Positions 11,059-20,608 of a stretch of 64,000 bases of DNA are shown piece after piece. Positions within the stretch are counted from its first letter, which is position 1. Each line of letters starts with the position of its first letter. The stretch comes from Bradyrhizobium sp. JYMT SZCCT0428 (lineage in GTDB: Bacteria; Pseudomonadota; Alphaproteobacteria; Rhizobiales; Xanthobacteraceae): assembly GCF_018131075.1 (NCBI RefSeq), contig NZ_JAFCLS010000008.1, positions 1 through 64,000 of the forward strand. The letters are read 5' to 3'. The notes beneath the pieces are model-generated. The model was not told where the DNA came from. It saw only the letters and a list, made by a program, of their open reading frames with translations, and searched no databases. The translations under genes were made by a program, and so were the position numbers.

Positions 11059-11526
11059 ATGTCACTATTTGTAGAATCCCAGAACCCCGTTGAACCCGGC
11101 GACCGGCTGCGCAACGCGTATGCCGTGACCGCCGAATTCCTGTCCGACATCGTCAACCAGACCTGCCGGCGCTTTCCGTCCGTAAGCCAGAGCGGCAAGA
11201 CCGCACGCATTGAGCGGCTGATCCAGTCGGGCGCCTGGACCGATGCGGCCCTGGCCCTGATCGACCTGGAACTGCCGCAATGGCAGCTCCGCCGTATCGC
11301 CTATGACGAAGGCGAATGGCATTGCGCGCTGTCGCGCGAACGCGAACTGCCGGATTGGCTCGATCAATCGGCCGAGGGCCGGCACGCCGATCTGGCGCTG
11401 GCGATCCTGAGCGCGTTCGTCGAAGCCCGTCGCCTCAACGCGCCGTTGCCCCGACCCAGCGTCCCGGCCGTGCGCAGCGATGCCGGCGCGCTCTATGAGC
11501 CGGTCCTGAGCGACAATTTCGGCTGA
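11059..11526 (+). CDS. Hypothetical protein
   Basis: 155 residues, soluble, with no signal peptide or membrane helix. The sequence is regular and high-G+C coding in codon choice (for example YDEGEWHCALSRERELPDWL). I do not recognise a domain. It begins a rightward set of three small genes; the next ORF starts 40 bases later. GTGAG stands upstream of the ATG. Confidence 0.75.
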   Translation: MSLFVESQNPVEPGDRLRNAYAVTAEFLSDIVNQTCRRFPSVSQSGKTARIERLIQSGAWTDAALALIDLELPQWQLRRIAYDEGEWHCALSRERELPDWLDQSAEGRHADLALAILSAFVEARRLNAPLPRPSVPAVRSDAGALYEPVLSDNFG

Positions 11527-11566
11527 ACCGGCCGGGACACTGCTCGCCAAAACAGGGAATACCAAC

Positions 11567-11860
11567 GTGAAATTCGTCGAACCTCCATCGTGCCGTGCGC
11601 CCTCCGCAATCGTCTTCATCGGCAGAAACCGCCGCGGCCATTGGGTTGCCCAGGAACAAAACGGCCTCTATGGCGGCCTGTTCGTCAATCGCGCACAGGC
11701 CATCAAATACGCGTTGTTCGAGAATGGCCATCATCCAGAAATGATCGTCGAGCTGGCCTGCGAAATCGAGCTCGACATGGGCAGCGGTCCAGGCGCGCGC
11801 AGCGTGTCGCCGCGACAGATTCGCCCGCACATCCAATCTTCAGAAGGAGTGATGACATGA
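11567..11860 (+). CDS. Hypothetical protein
   Basis: 97 residues, soluble. The middle reads IVFIGRNRRGHWVAQEQNGL followed by a helix-rich part ending in ELDMGSGP, as in small rhizobial proteins of unknown function. The stop overlaps the next start (ATGA), so it is translationally coupled to the membrane protein that follows. Confidence 0.75.
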   Translation: MKFVEPPSCRAPSAIVFIGRNRRGHWVAQEQNGLYGGLFVNRAQAIKYALFENGHHPEMIVELACEIELDMGSGPGARSVSPRQIRPHIQSSEGVMT

Positions 11861-12057
11861 CCATGCTGACGCATCCCGGCAACCGATTCGAACCGGCTTC
11901 CCATCGGTCGGGACGCCGGACCCCAACCACCACCGCAAAGCTCGATATGCTCAAGCTGATCTGCGTTCGCGCGATTGGTCCCTTGCTGATCTCAGTCGCG
12001 ATCGCCGGCGTCATCGTGCTCAAGGCTGCGGTCTTCCTTTCGCGCGTCAACCATTGA
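11857..12057 (+). CDS. Small single-span membrane protein, hypothetical
   Basis: 66 residues. The first 30 are polar, then a hydrophobic helix (about 38-61: RAIGPLLISVAIAGVIVLKA). AAGGAG lies 9 bases upstream of the ATG at 11857, which overlaps the preceding stop. Function unknown; the co-translation with 11567-11860 suggests a membrane anchor or partner for that protein (inference). Confidence 0.7.
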   Translation: MTMLTHPGNRFEPASHRSGRRTPTTTAKLDMLKLICVRAIGPLLISVAIAGVIVLKAAVFLSRVNH

Positions 12058-12230
12058 GAACGGCCGAACGACCCGTGCGGCAAGAAGCTGCTAATACATC
12101 CGCGCCAGGTCTGAACGGCATCGACGTTAACGACATGTGAGGCCGAACATACATTTGACCACAAATTCCCAGGTTCTAGCCTTGCCGAAAACACGGCGGC
12201 GGCGCAGGTTTCAACAGCGATCATTGAGAG

Positions 12231-13256
12231 ATGGAAGCCATGAACATAGCGCCGCAAGCGGACATGCCGAGCGATCCCGTTGCTTCCGAAGGTGTGGTCG
12301 CGGCCGGGGCCTATGTCGACGGCCGGCGGGTCGCCAACATCGCTATCGAGGAAGCCTCGAGCTGGCGCAGCAAGCCCGGCCACGTGGTCTGGATCGGGCT
12401 GCACGAACCGGACATGACGATCCTGACGAGCGTGCAGCAGCAATTCCAGTTGCATGATCTTGCCATTGAAGACGCGAACAACGCCCACCAGCGGCCGAAG
12501 ATCGAACAATATGGCGACGGCCTGTTCATCGTGGCACGCACCGCGCAACTCATCGGCGACAGCATCGCGTTCGGCGAAACCCATCTGTTCGTCGGCGAAG
12601 GATATCTCGTCACCGTTCGCCACGGCGCTTCGACATCCTACGCGCCGGTGCGCGCGCGATGCGAAAGCTGCCCGCGGGCGCTGGCCCGCGGCGAGGATTA
12701 CATCCTCTACGCCATTCTCGACTTTATCGTCGACAACTACTCGCCGGTGCTCGAGACCATCCAGGAAGAGGTCGAAGCGATGGAGGAGCAGGTGCTCGCG
12801 AGCGCGATGACGCGGGCGCAGATCGAGCGGCTGTATCTGTTGCGGCGCGATCTGTTGCGCCTGCGGAATGCGGTGGGGCCCTTGGTGGAGGTCTGCCGCC
12901 GGCTTGAACACGACAATCTGCCGATGATTCGCCCCACCATGCAGCCGCTGTTCCGCGACGTCACGGACCACGTTCGCACCGTCCAGGAGCAGATCGACTC
13001 GCTCCGCGAAGTCCTCGCTTTTGCCTTCGAGGCGAGCCTTTTGGTGGGCCAGGCCCAGGAGACCGCGGTCTCCAAGAAACTCGCCTCATGGCTTGCCATT
13101 ATCGCGGTCCCGACCGCGATCGCCGGCATCTACGGCATGAACTTCAAGCACATGCCGGAACTGGAGTGGGAGTATGGTTACTTCGCCATCATCGGCTTGA
13201 TCCTGATCGTGTGCGCGGGCCTGTTCTGGCGCTTCCGGCGTGCCGGGTGGCTGTAA
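12231..13256 (+). CDS. CorA-family magnesium/cobalt transporter
   Basis: 341 residues: a large soluble N-terminal domain with long helices (about 200-285) and two C-terminal membrane segments. The YGMNFKHMPE loop, with the diagnostic GMN at about 302-304, joins the two segments. CorA pentamers form a Mg2+ channel gated by cytosolic Mg2+. The protein ends in FRRAGWL, as usual for this subfamily. A start three codons later (12240) would have better ribosome-site spacing, so the N-terminus is uncertain by three residues. Confidence 0.93.
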   Translation: MEAMNIAPQADMPSDPVASEGVVAAGAYVDGRRVANIAIEEASSWRSKPGHVVWIGLHEPDMTILTSVQQQFQLHDLAIEDANNAHQRPKIEQYGDGLFIVARTAQLIGDSIAFGETHLFVGEGYLVTVRHGASTSYAPVRARCESCPRALARGEDYILYAILDFIVDNYSPVLETIQEEVEAMEEQVLASAMTRAQIERLYLLRRDLLRLRNAVGPLVEVCRRLEHDNLPMIRPTMQPLFRDVTDHVRTVQEQIDSLREVLAFAFEASLLVGQAQETAVSKKLASWLAIIAVPTAIAGIYGMNFKHMPELEWEYGYFAIIGLILIVCAGLFWRFRRAGWL

Positions 13257-13359
13257 GCTGACCGGCCTACCCCGTTTTCGCAACGCAAACGAGTACCAAC
13301 TTTGCCCAAGACGCTATAGAATGCTGTCGAGCCAGTGATTTGGCTGATGGATCAGCATC

Positions 13360-14550
13360 ATGATTGCGACATCGATGAGTCGAATAGTCGTACCGTCCCT
13401 GGTTGCGGCATGTAGCGTGGCGGCCATCTTCGCCGTCTATTACATCAGCCACGAGCCGCGGGTCGATACCAGGGCCGCAACCGCCGCACCGGCGGTCTCG
13501 AAACCGGCATTGGACGCCCCAAAGCAGGGTGCGCTCGCAGCGGCGCAAGCGGAAGCAAACGCCGTGACGGCCACGCTGGGCGGACCGACCCCACCGCCGG
13601 ATAGCGTGCCGTCGTTCGACATTGCCCGCATCGAGCCGACGGGCGAAGCTGTCATCGCCGGCCGGGCCATGCCGGGCGCAGCGGTGGAACTGCTGCGCAA
13701 CGGCGAGATACACGATCGCGTGGTGGCGGATCAATCCGGACAATTCGTCATGGTTCCGCCCCGGCTTCCCTCAGGGACGTATGACCTCACGCTGCGGGCC
13801 AAAGAGCCGGACGGCAAGCAGACCTCGTCCAAACAGAGCGTGACGGTGGCGCTTGAGCCGAAGTCAACCGAGCGGCCGGTCGTTGCGTTGATGGCACCGG
13901 ACAAACCCACTGTCGTGCTGTCGCAGCCGGCTGTGCCAAAGCCGATGGCCGGCGCAGTGGTTGCGGAGACGGTTGAGATCGAGCCGGGCGGCAAGCTCCA
14001 TGTCAGCGGCCGCGCCCGCCCCGGCGCCGCGGTGAAGCTTTATCTCAACGACAGCTTTATTGCCTCGGCAACGGCTGGCGCTGATGGACGTTTTGCGGTC
14101 ACGATCAATGAGGGGGTCGCCTCCGGCAGCTACCGCGTGAGGCTGGACGAGGTGGAGCAGAATTCCGGCGCGGTGCGCGCCCGCGCCGAGGTGCCGTTCA
14201 ACGTTCCCGATACGATGGTCACGGCCTCCGTGCCGGCACAGACCACCGCGGCCAAGCGGCTGGACGTTGCCGCTGCACAGCCGCCGGAGCTGGCGGCCGC
14301 CATGGCCGCCGTTCTGCCAGACAAGGGCTCGCCGCCAGACAAGGGCTCGCCCTCCACCGTGGTCGTGCCGAAGATCAACACCACCACCGTCTCGCGCGGC
14401 GACAGCCTCTGGCGCATCAGCCAACTCTCCTACGGAGCGGGCACGCGCTACGCCGTCATTTACAAGGCGAATCGGGAACAGATCCGCAATCCCAACCTGA
14501 TTTATCCCGGCCAGGTTTTTGTCGTTCCGATGCCTGAAGCGCGGCCATAG
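13360..14550 (+). CDS. LysM-domain envelope protein with Ig-like repeats
   Basis: 396 residues. An N-terminal hydrophobic segment (about 6-28) acts as signal anchor; a Pro/Ala-rich linker follows. Two Ig-like repeats sit near 85-170 and 205-285; both contain the pattern GRA(M/R)PGAAV(E/K)L and a GQFV/GRFAV strand. A C-terminal LysM domain (about 345-392: SRGDSLWRISQLSYGAG ... YPGQVFVVP) should bind peptidoglycan. It is likely periplasmic. A Pro-rich direct repeat (PPDKGS twice) lies in the linker before LysM. Start could also be the Met at 13375. Confidence 0.88.
   Translation: MIATSMSRIVVPSLVAACSVAAIFAVYYISHEPRVDTRAATAAPAVSKPALDAPKQGALAAAQAEANAVTATLGGPTPPPDSVPSFDIARIEPTGEAVIAGRAMPGAAVELLRNGEIHDRVVADQSGQFVMVPPRLPSGTYDLTLRAKEPDGKQTSSKQSVTVALEPKSTERPVVALMAPDKPTVVLSQPAVPKPMAGAVVAETVEIEPGGKLHVSGRARPGAAVKLYLNDSFIASATAGADGRFAVTINEGVASGSYRVRLDEVEQNSGAVRARAEVPFNVPDTMVTASVPAQTTAAKRLDVAAAQPPELAAAMAAVLPDKGSPPDKGSPSTVVVPKINTTTVSRGDSLWRISQLSYGAGTRYAVIYKANREQIRNPNLIYPGQVFVVPMPEARP
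14317..14352 (+). repeat. 18-base tandem duplication inside the LysM gene
   Basis: Two adjacent 18-base units beginning CCAGACAAGGGCTCGCC, identical but for the last base, encode PDKGSP twice in the linker before the LysM domain. Being a multiple of three, gain or loss of units would change linker length without a frameshift. Confidence 0.9.
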
Positions 14551-14555
14551 CGCCT

Positions 14556-14579
14556 GCGCAAGAGATTGCGCGGCCTTTT
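14556..14579 (+). terminator. Possible rho-independent terminator after LysM gene
   Basis: Six-base stem GCGCAA/TTGCGC with a GAGA loop, followed by GGCC and TTTT, five bases after the stop codon of the LysM gene. The stem is short and the T-run only four, so the call is tentative. Confidence 0.45.
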
Positions 14580-14840
14580 AGCTCGCGCTCGATTATGTGC
14601 GGCGGTTCTGCTGGACGCGCAGGACGACCGTCACGTCTCGGGTGAACGACTATCTCCCTTCACTCCGCCGCGGTCCACAGCCCGCCCTTGGCCCGCACGG
14701 CGCGTCGGAGACCTTTCGGCTTTAATCATTTGTGCCAAGGCGCCTTCACCTTGGTACGCTTCCCTGCGGGGCTTTGAGGCGGTACAACCCGCCTGTATTC
14801 TCGTGTGTAGCGGCTAAATGAAGTGTAGCGGTGCAGACCA

Positions 14841-15635
14841 GTGACAATATTTGATCGAATTCTCGACGCGGCCGCGGATAATCTCAGGATAGCGAAAATC
14901 CTGGTCCAGCTGGGCCTCGACCCCAACAACGTCACCTACGACGCGATATTCAACCGCCTGCTGGAGATTTTTATCCACAACATCACGCTGGCCAACATGT
15001 TCGCCCTGGCCGGCGCCATCTTCTTTGTCGCCACCTTGCTGACGCAGACCATGGTGCCGCTGCGTGTCGCGAACATGATCGGCTGCGCATTTTTCGCCCT
15101 GTTCGGCGCGCTCACGGCATCCGTCACGACCTTCCTGTTGTATCTCCTGATGGTCCCCATCAATGCGTATCGTCTCCGACAGATGCTCGTTCTGGTGAAA
15201 AAGGCCCGCAGCGCAACGAAGGGCGATACGTCGCTGGAATGGCTCAAGCCGTTCATGACCGAGCGCAAGTATCGCAAGGGCGATATTCTGTTCAAAAAAG
15301 ACGATGCCGCCCATGAGATGCTGCTGACCGTCACCGGAAAATTCCTGGTCAAGGAAATCAGCGTCGAACTTCCGCCGGGACGTTTGATGGGCGAATTTGG
15401 TTTCCTCACGCCCGATAACCGGCGCACGGCGACGATCGAATGCATCGAGGATGGTCACGTGCTGACCATCACTTATGACAAGCTGCTCGAGATCTACTTT
15501 CAGAACCCGCAGTTCGGCTATTACTTCCTGGTGCTGACCAGCCAGCGCCTGCTGGAAAACATTGCGCGACTGGAAGGCATTGTCGCGCAACACAAGTCCT
15601 TGCAGCAGGCCGCGGCTGCGAACGGCCCCAACTGA
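14841..15635 (+). CDS. Membrane-anchored cyclic-nucleotide-binding protein
   Basis: 264 residues from a GTG start. Residues about 45-115 form two to three membrane helices (FALAGAIFFVATLLTQTMVP and following). A cNMP-binding beta-barrel occupies about 140-245 (KYRKGDILFKKDD ... LPPGRLMGEFGFLTPDNRR), with a PGRLMGEFGFL phosphate-binding-cassette-like loop and the RRTATIEC arginines. No output domain follows. The layout recalls Popeye-type proteins: membrane anchor plus cyclic nucleotide sensor. Function unknown. Confidence 0.82.
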   Translation: MTIFDRILDAAADNLRIAKILVQLGLDPNNVTYDAIFNRLLEIFIHNITLANMFALAGAIFFVATLLTQTMVPLRVANMIGCAFFALFGALTASVTTFLLYLLMVPINAYRLRQMLVLVKKARSATKGDTSLEWLKPFMTERKYRKGDILFKKDDAAHEMLLTVTGKFLVKEISVELPPGRLMGEFGFLTPDNRRTATIECIEDGHVLTITYDKLLEIYFQNPQFGYYFLVLTSQRLLENIARLEGIVAQHKSLQQAAAANGPN

Positions 15636-15713
15636 TCGGCGGGACACGCGCGCCGGGGCTTTCTAGAGCGGCATGGCTTTTGGTTGAATCGATCGAGCCA
15701 CGAGTCCCCTCAA

Positions 15714-15851
15714 CCTCTCCCGCTTGCGGGGTCGAGACGAGCGAAGCTCGCTCTTAGGTCGGCGCGAAGCGCCGGGTGGGGCTCTCTCCACGTAGGGAGT
15801 GTTCGTTGTGGAGACACCCCCACCCCAGCCCTCCCCCGCAAGCGGGAGAGG
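15714..15851. repeat. Inverted-repeat element between cNMP gene and fdsA
   Basis: Arms CCTCTCCCGCTTGCGGG and CCCGCAAGCGGGAGAGG, perfect over 17 bases, about 100 bases apart. Lies between two convergent genes (the cNMP protein and fdsA); nothing else of note in the roughly 270-base gap, and no fdsD-like ORF is present. Confidence 0.85.
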
Positions 15852-15905
15852 GAGTACACCGTCTTCGTGGCAACCAACCCAGCCTAACCTCATCAGGCTT
15901 TAGGC

Positions 15906-18671
15906 CTACTCCGCCGCCGTTCGCAGCTCAGCCCTTTCGGCGCGCACCGCGCAGAACTTGAACTCGGGGATCTTGCCGAACGGATCGAGCGCCGGGTTGG
16001 TCAAGAGGTTCGCCGCCGCCTCGGCGTAGCAGAACGGCATGAAGACCATGTTCTCCGGCACGTCACGGTCGGAGCGCACCTTGATCTCGACCGCACCGCG
16101 GCGGGTTTCCAGCTTGATGAAATCGCCGGGCCATACGCTGAGGCGCCGCATATCCTTCGGCGACATGAACGCGACCGCCTCCGGCTCGATCTGGTCGAGC
16201 ACGCTGGAGCGGCGCGTCATCGAGCCGGTGTGCCAATGTTCGAGCACGCGGCCGGTCGACAGCACCATCGGATACTCGCCGTCCGGCAGTTCGTCCGGCG
16301 GAATGACCTTGGCCGGCACGATCTTGCCGCGACCGCTCTCGGTCGGGAAGCCGGTGGTGAAGATGATCTCGTTGCCTGGCTTGTTCGGATCATCAGCCGG
16401 ATAGGTGACGGCGCCTTCACGGACCAGCCGCTCCCAGCTGATGTTCTTGAGCGACGGCATCAGCTGCGCCATCTCGGTGTAGACTTCGCCGGGGCCCGAA
16501 TAATTCCACGGGAGCCCCATACGCTTGCCGATCTCCTGGATGATCCAGAGATCCTGTCGCGCCTCGCCCGGCGGCTTGATCACCTGGCGCGCAAGCTGCA
16601 CGCGCCGGTCGGTGTTGGTGAAGGAGCCGTCTTTTTCGGCAAAGGCCGAGGCGGGCAGGATCACGTCGGCGTGGAATGCGGTCTCGGTGACGAAGAGGTC
16701 CTGCACCACGAGATGATCGAGCATGGCGAGCGCTCCGCGCGCATGCTGAAGATCGGGATCCGACATCGCGGGGTTTTCACCCTCGATATACATGCCCGTG
16801 ATCTCGCCGGCGTGGATCGCGTTCATGATCTCGACCACGGTCAGGCCGCGTACCGGATCGAGCTCCTGGTTCCACAGCTTCTCGAAATTGCCGCGCATGT
16901 CGTCGCGGCTAACCGGCTGGTAATCCGGCAGGAACATCGGGATCAGGCCGGCGTCGGAGGCGCCCTGCACGTTGTTCTGTCCGCGCAGCGGATGCAGGCC
17001 GGTGCCGGGACGGCCGACCTGTCCGGTGATCAGCGCCAGCGCAATCAGGCAGCGCGCATTGTCGGTGCCGTGGACATGCTGGCTGATGCCCATGCCCCAG
17101 AATATGATCGACGATTTGGCGCGCGCATATGTGCGCGCGACCTCGCGCAAGGTTTGTGCCGGGATGCCGCAGATCGGCTCCATCTTCTCCGGCGTGAACT
17201 CCTTGATCTTTTCCTCGAGATCCTGAAAGCCCTCGGTGTAACCCGCGATGTACTGATCGTCGGTCAGGCCTTCGGTGATGATCGTGTTGATCATCGCATT
17301 CAGCATGGCGACGTCGGAGCCGGGCTTGAACTGCAGATGTTTGGTCGCGTGGCGCGACAGCGATTGCCGACGCGGATCCAGGACGAAGAGCTTGGCGCCC
17401 TTCTTCGCCGCGTTCTTGATGTAGGTTGCAGCGACCGGGTGGTTGACGGTCGGATTTGCGCCGATCACGATGATGACTTCGGCGTCCATCGCCGCTGCGA
17501 ACGGGGCCGACACCGCGCCGGAGCTCAGGCCTTCGAACAGCGCCGCCACCGACGATGCGTGGCACAGCCGCGTGCAGTGATCGACATTGTTGGAGCCGAA
17601 GCCGGTGCGCACCAGCTTCTGGAACAGATAGGCCTCTTCGTTGGAGCCCTTGGCAGAGCCGAAACCGGCCAGCGCCTTGACGCCCTTCTCGTCGCGGATC
17701 TTCGAAAGGCCGTTGGCGGCGATATCCAGCGCCTCTTCCCACGACGCTTCGCGGAAATGCGTGAACGGATTGGCCGGGTCGACCTGGTCGTTGGCGTCCT
17801 TCTTTGCGTTCGGTAGCCGCACCAGCGGCTTTGTCAGGCGATGCGGGTGATGGATGTAGTCAAATCCAAAGCGGCCCTTGACGCAGAGCCGGTTGTGGTT
17901 GGCCGGGCCGTCGCGGCCCTCGGCGTAAATGATCTTCTCGTCCTTGACCTGGTAGGTGACCTGGCAGCCGACGCCGCAGAACGGGCACAGCGAGTCGACC
18001 TCCTTGTCCGCATAGGTCACGCGGGTCTGGTTCTCGTCCAGCATCACCGACGGCATCAATGCACCGGTCGGGCAGGCCTGCACGCATTCGCCGCAGGCGA
18101 CGCAGGTCGATTCACCCATGGGGTCATCGAAGTCGAACACGATTTTCGACCCGTGACTGCGATAGGCCATGCCGATGACGTCGTTGACCTGCACTTCCCG
18201 GCAGGCGCGCACGCAGAGGCCGCACTGGATGCAGGCGTCGAGATTGACGCTCATCGCGGGATGGCTGACGTCGCTTTCCCAGCGCTCGGCGGCGGGGAAG
18301 CGGCTCTCGGTGACCTCGACCTTTTCGGCCCAATGCCAGAATTTTGAGTCGGGATCGTGGGAAGTCTCGCGCGCCGGCTGGTCGGCGACCAAGAGTTCCA
18401 TCACCATCTTCTGCGCTGCGACCGCGCGCGCGCTTTCGGATTTCACCTTCATGCCGACGGTGGGCGTGCGCTTGCACGACGCCGCCAGCACGCGCTCGCC
18501 CTCGATCTCCACCATGCAGGCGCGGCAATTGCCGTCCGGCCGATAGTCGGGCGCAGGCGAATAGCACAGATGCGGGATTTCCTGGCCCTGGCGCTTTGCC
18601 ACCTGCCAGATGGTTTCGCCTGCGTTGGCCTCAACCTGCTTGCCGTCGAGTTCAAACTTGATCTTGGTCAT
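15906..18671 (-). CDS. fdsA: NAD-dependent formate dehydrogenase, alpha (catalytic) subunit
   Basis: 921 residues. An N-terminal [2Fe-2S] domain has Cys36, 49, 52 and 66. A [4Fe-4S] histidine-ligand/ferredoxin section follows with CIQCGLCVRAC and CVACGECVQACPTG, then the molybdopterin Fe4S motif CPFCGVGC. The active-site region HCTRLCHASS gives Mo-ligand Cys370 followed by catalytic His371, a cysteine-type (not selenocysteine) enzyme. The C-terminal molydopterin-dinucleotide-binding domain begins near YPMVLSTGRVLEHWHTG. It oxidises formate to CO2 and passes electrons through the Fe-S chain to FdsB and NAD+. The ATG overlaps the fdsGB stop by four bases. Confidence 0.96.
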   Translation of the reverse strand: MTKIKFELDGKQVEANAGETIWQVAKRQGQEIPHLCYSPAPDYRPDGNCRACMVEIEGERVLAASCKRTPTVGMKVKSESARAVAAQKMVMELLVADQPARETSHDPDSKFWHWAEKVEVTESRFPAAERWESDVSHPAMSVNLDACIQCGLCVRACREVQVNDVIGMAYRSHGSKIVFDFDDPMGESTCVACGECVQACPTGALMPSVMLDENQTRVTYADKEVDSLCPFCGVGCQVTYQVKDEKIIYAEGRDGPANHNRLCVKGRFGFDYIHHPHRLTKPLVRLPNAKKDANDQVDPANPFTHFREASWEEALDIAANGLSKIRDEKGVKALAGFGSAKGSNEEAYLFQKLVRTGFGSNNVDHCTRLCHASSVAALFEGLSSGAVSAPFAAAMDAEVIIVIGANPTVNHPVAATYIKNAAKKGAKLFVLDPRRQSLSRHATKHLQFKPGSDVAMLNAMINTIITEGLTDDQYIAGYTEGFQDLEEKIKEFTPEKMEPICGIPAQTLREVARTYARAKSSIIFWGMGISQHVHGTDNARCLIALALITGQVGRPGTGLHPLRGQNNVQGASDAGLIPMFLPDYQPVSRDDMRGNFEKLWNQELDPVRGLTVVEIMNAIHAGEITGMYIEGENPAMSDPDLQHARGALAMLDHLVVQDLFVTETAFHADVILPASAFAEKDGSFTNTDRRVQLARQVIKPPGEARQDLWIIQEIGKRMGLPWNYSGPGEVYTEMAQLMPSLKNISWERLVREGAVTYPADDPNKPGNEIIFTTGFPTESGRGKIVPAKVIPPDELPDGEYPMVLSTGRVLEHWHTGSMTRRSSVLDQIEPEAVAFMSPKDMRRLSVWPGDFIKLETRRGAVEIKVRSDRDVPENMVFMPFCYAEAAANLLTNPALDPFGKIPEFKFCAVRAERAELRTAAE

Positions 18672-20377
18672 TCCGCGGCTTCTTTCGGCACGAATTCTTC
18701 CGGAAAATACTTAATCACTGACGTCAGTGGATTCGAGGCCGCCTGCCCCAGCCCGCAGATCGAGGCATCGCGCATCGCCTGGCTCAACTGGTCGAGCAGT
18801 TCGCGGTTCCAGACCGGGCGTTCCATCAGGATCGCTGCCTTCTGGGTGCCGACCCGGCACGGCGTGCACTGGCCGCAGCTCTCATCCTCGAAGAAGCGCA
18901 TCAGGTTCAGCGCCGCGCCCCGCACGCTGTCGTGTTCGGACAGGATCACGACCGCGGCCGAGCCGATGAAGCAGCCGTATTTTTCCAGCGTGCCGAAATC
19001 GAGCGGGATATTGTCCATCGACGCCGGCAGGATGCCGCCGGACGCGCCGCCCGGCAGATAGGCGTGGAAGGTATGGCCGTCCGCCATGCCGCCGCAGAAC
19101 TCGTCGATCAGTTCGCGCACGGTGACACCCGCAGGCGCCAGCTTCATGCCGGGGTTCTTGACGCGGCCCGACACCGAATAGCTGCGCAGGCCATGACGGT
19201 CGTTGCGGCCGTTGCCCTTCCACCAGTCCGCGCCCTTCTCGACGATGTCGCGCACCCACCACAGCGTCTCGATATTGTTGATCAGCGTCGGCAGGCCGAA
19301 CAGGCCGACCTGGAACGGATATGGCGGCTTATGACGCGGCAGACCGCGTTTGCCTTCGATGCTTTCGAGCAGCGAGGATTCCTCGCCGCAGATATAGGCG
19401 CCGGCGCCGCGGCGCATGTGCAGCACCGGTCCACCCGGCGGCAGTTTTGCGATCTCACGTTCGAGAATTTCGCGCGAGGCCGGATATTCGTCGCGCAGGT
19501 AAATGTAGACATCGGTCGCCTCGACCACATGCGCGCCGATCAACATGCCCTCGAGGAAACGATGCGGGTCGGTCTCGAGGTAAAAGCGATCCTTGAAGGT
19601 GCCGGGCTCGCCCTCGTCGCCATTGATCGCCATCAGCCGCGGGCCGGGCTCGCCGAGCACCGCACGCCATTTGCGTCCGGTCGGGAAGCCGGCGCCGCCG
19701 AGGCCGCGCAGCGAGGCATCGTCGAGCGACTTGAGCAAATCTTCCTTGGAAAGCGCGCCGGAGCGCAAGCGATTGAGCAGCGCGTAACCGCCGCCGGCGA
19801 CGTAGGCGTCGTAGCCGACATACTCAGGCAAATGCGCGTGGGTCTCGCCGGCTTTCGCTGCGGCGAGCACGCTTGCGGTGGTGGCGTGATCGACAAAGTG
19901 ATGGCCGACTTCGGCTGCCGGCGCGGTGTCGCAGCGGCCGACGCAGGGCGCGCGCACCACGCGAATGCCGGGGCCGGCTTTGTCCTGCAATTCATGCAGC
20001 AGTTTTTCCGCGCCCAGCATCGCGCAGGTCAGCGAATCGCAGACGCGAATGGTCAGCGGCGCAATATCCGGCTCGCCTTCCTTCACGATATCGAAATGCG
20101 CGTAGAAGGTCGCGGTCTCGAACACTTCGGCAAACGACAGCTTCATCTCGTCGGCGAGGGCGGCGAGATGGCCCGCGGATATCTGGTGATACGTGTCCTG
20201 GATCAGATGCAGATGTTCGATCAGCAGGTCGCGCTGCCGCGACCGGTCGCCGAGCAGCTGTTCAATCTCGTATGCTGCGGTCGGATCGACCTGGCGGCCC
20301 TTCGGCGTCGCCTTGGCCCGCTTCCGTCCGGCGCCGGGGTGCTCGAACGAACGCACTTTCTGCACGTCTTGAACCAT
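18668..20377 (-). CDS. fdsB: Formate dehydrogenase gamma-beta fusion (FdsG-FdsB)
   Basis: 569 residues in which two normally separate subunits are joined. Residues about 35-165 are a NuoE/FdsG-type thioredoxin-fold [2Fe-2S] domain with Cys113, 118, 145 and 149. From about 185 a NuoF/FdsB domain follows: GLGGAGFPTG (225-234) for FMN/NADH, and the [4Fe-4S] ligands Cys501, 504, 507 and 541 (SCGQCTPC). It takes electrons from FdsA and reduces NAD+. Directly upstream of and overlapping fdsA. In Cupriavidus and Rhodobacter FdsG and FdsB are separate genes. Confidence 0.94.
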   Translation of the reverse strand: MVQDVQKVRSFEHPGAGRKRAKATPKGRQVDPTAAYEIEQLLGDRSRQRDLLIEHLHLIQDTYHQISAGHLAALADEMKLSFAEVFETATFYAHFDIVKEGEPDIAPLTIRVCDSLTCAMLGAEKLLHELQDKAGPGIRVVRAPCVGRCDTAPAAEVGHHFVDHATTASVLAAAKAGETHAHLPEYVGYDAYVAGGGYALLNRLRSGALSKEDLLKSLDDASLRGLGGAGFPTGRKWRAVLGEPGPRLMAINGDEGEPGTFKDRFYLETDPHRFLEGMLIGAHVVEATDVYIYLRDEYPASREILEREIAKLPPGGPVLHMRRGAGAYICGEESSLLESIEGKRGLPRHKPPYPFQVGLFGLPTLINNIETLWWVRDIVEKGADWWKGNGRNDRHGLRSYSVSGRVKNPGMKLAPAGVTVRELIDEFCGGMADGHTFHAYLPGGASGGILPASMDNIPLDFGTLEKYGCFIGSAAVVILSEHDSVRGAALNLMRFFEDESCGQCTPCRVGTQKAAILMERPVWNRELLDQLSQAMRDASICGLGQAASNPLTSVIKYFPEEFVPKEAAE

Positions 20378-20608
20378 GGAAAACGTCTCGTTCCTGCCTG
20401 TATGTTTCCGCGATCATAAATCGTGGCATGCCAGATGCCAAGAGAATTGTCGCGTTTTGATAAGCATTTAAGCGGGCACGTCCGGCGCGGTCATGCCGCT
20501 CGCCGCCCGGACCAGGCTTCGCGTCGAAGCCATCTTTTTCGATCAGCGAATGAGAACTGGAATCGATCTAAAGATCAATAAAGCTGTCTCATGATGCGAT
20601 AGGGAATG

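Noticed and set aside
10755..11093. Open frames upstream of 11059
   Set aside because: They translate an inverted-repeat element and its spacer.
11703..12971. 422-residue minus-strand frame across the corA region
   Set aside because: Antisense to three real genes including corA.
16230..20419. Plus-strand open frames opposite fdsA and fdsGB
   Set aside because: Shadow frames with no recognisable domain; the dehydrogenase subunits are intact on the minus strand.
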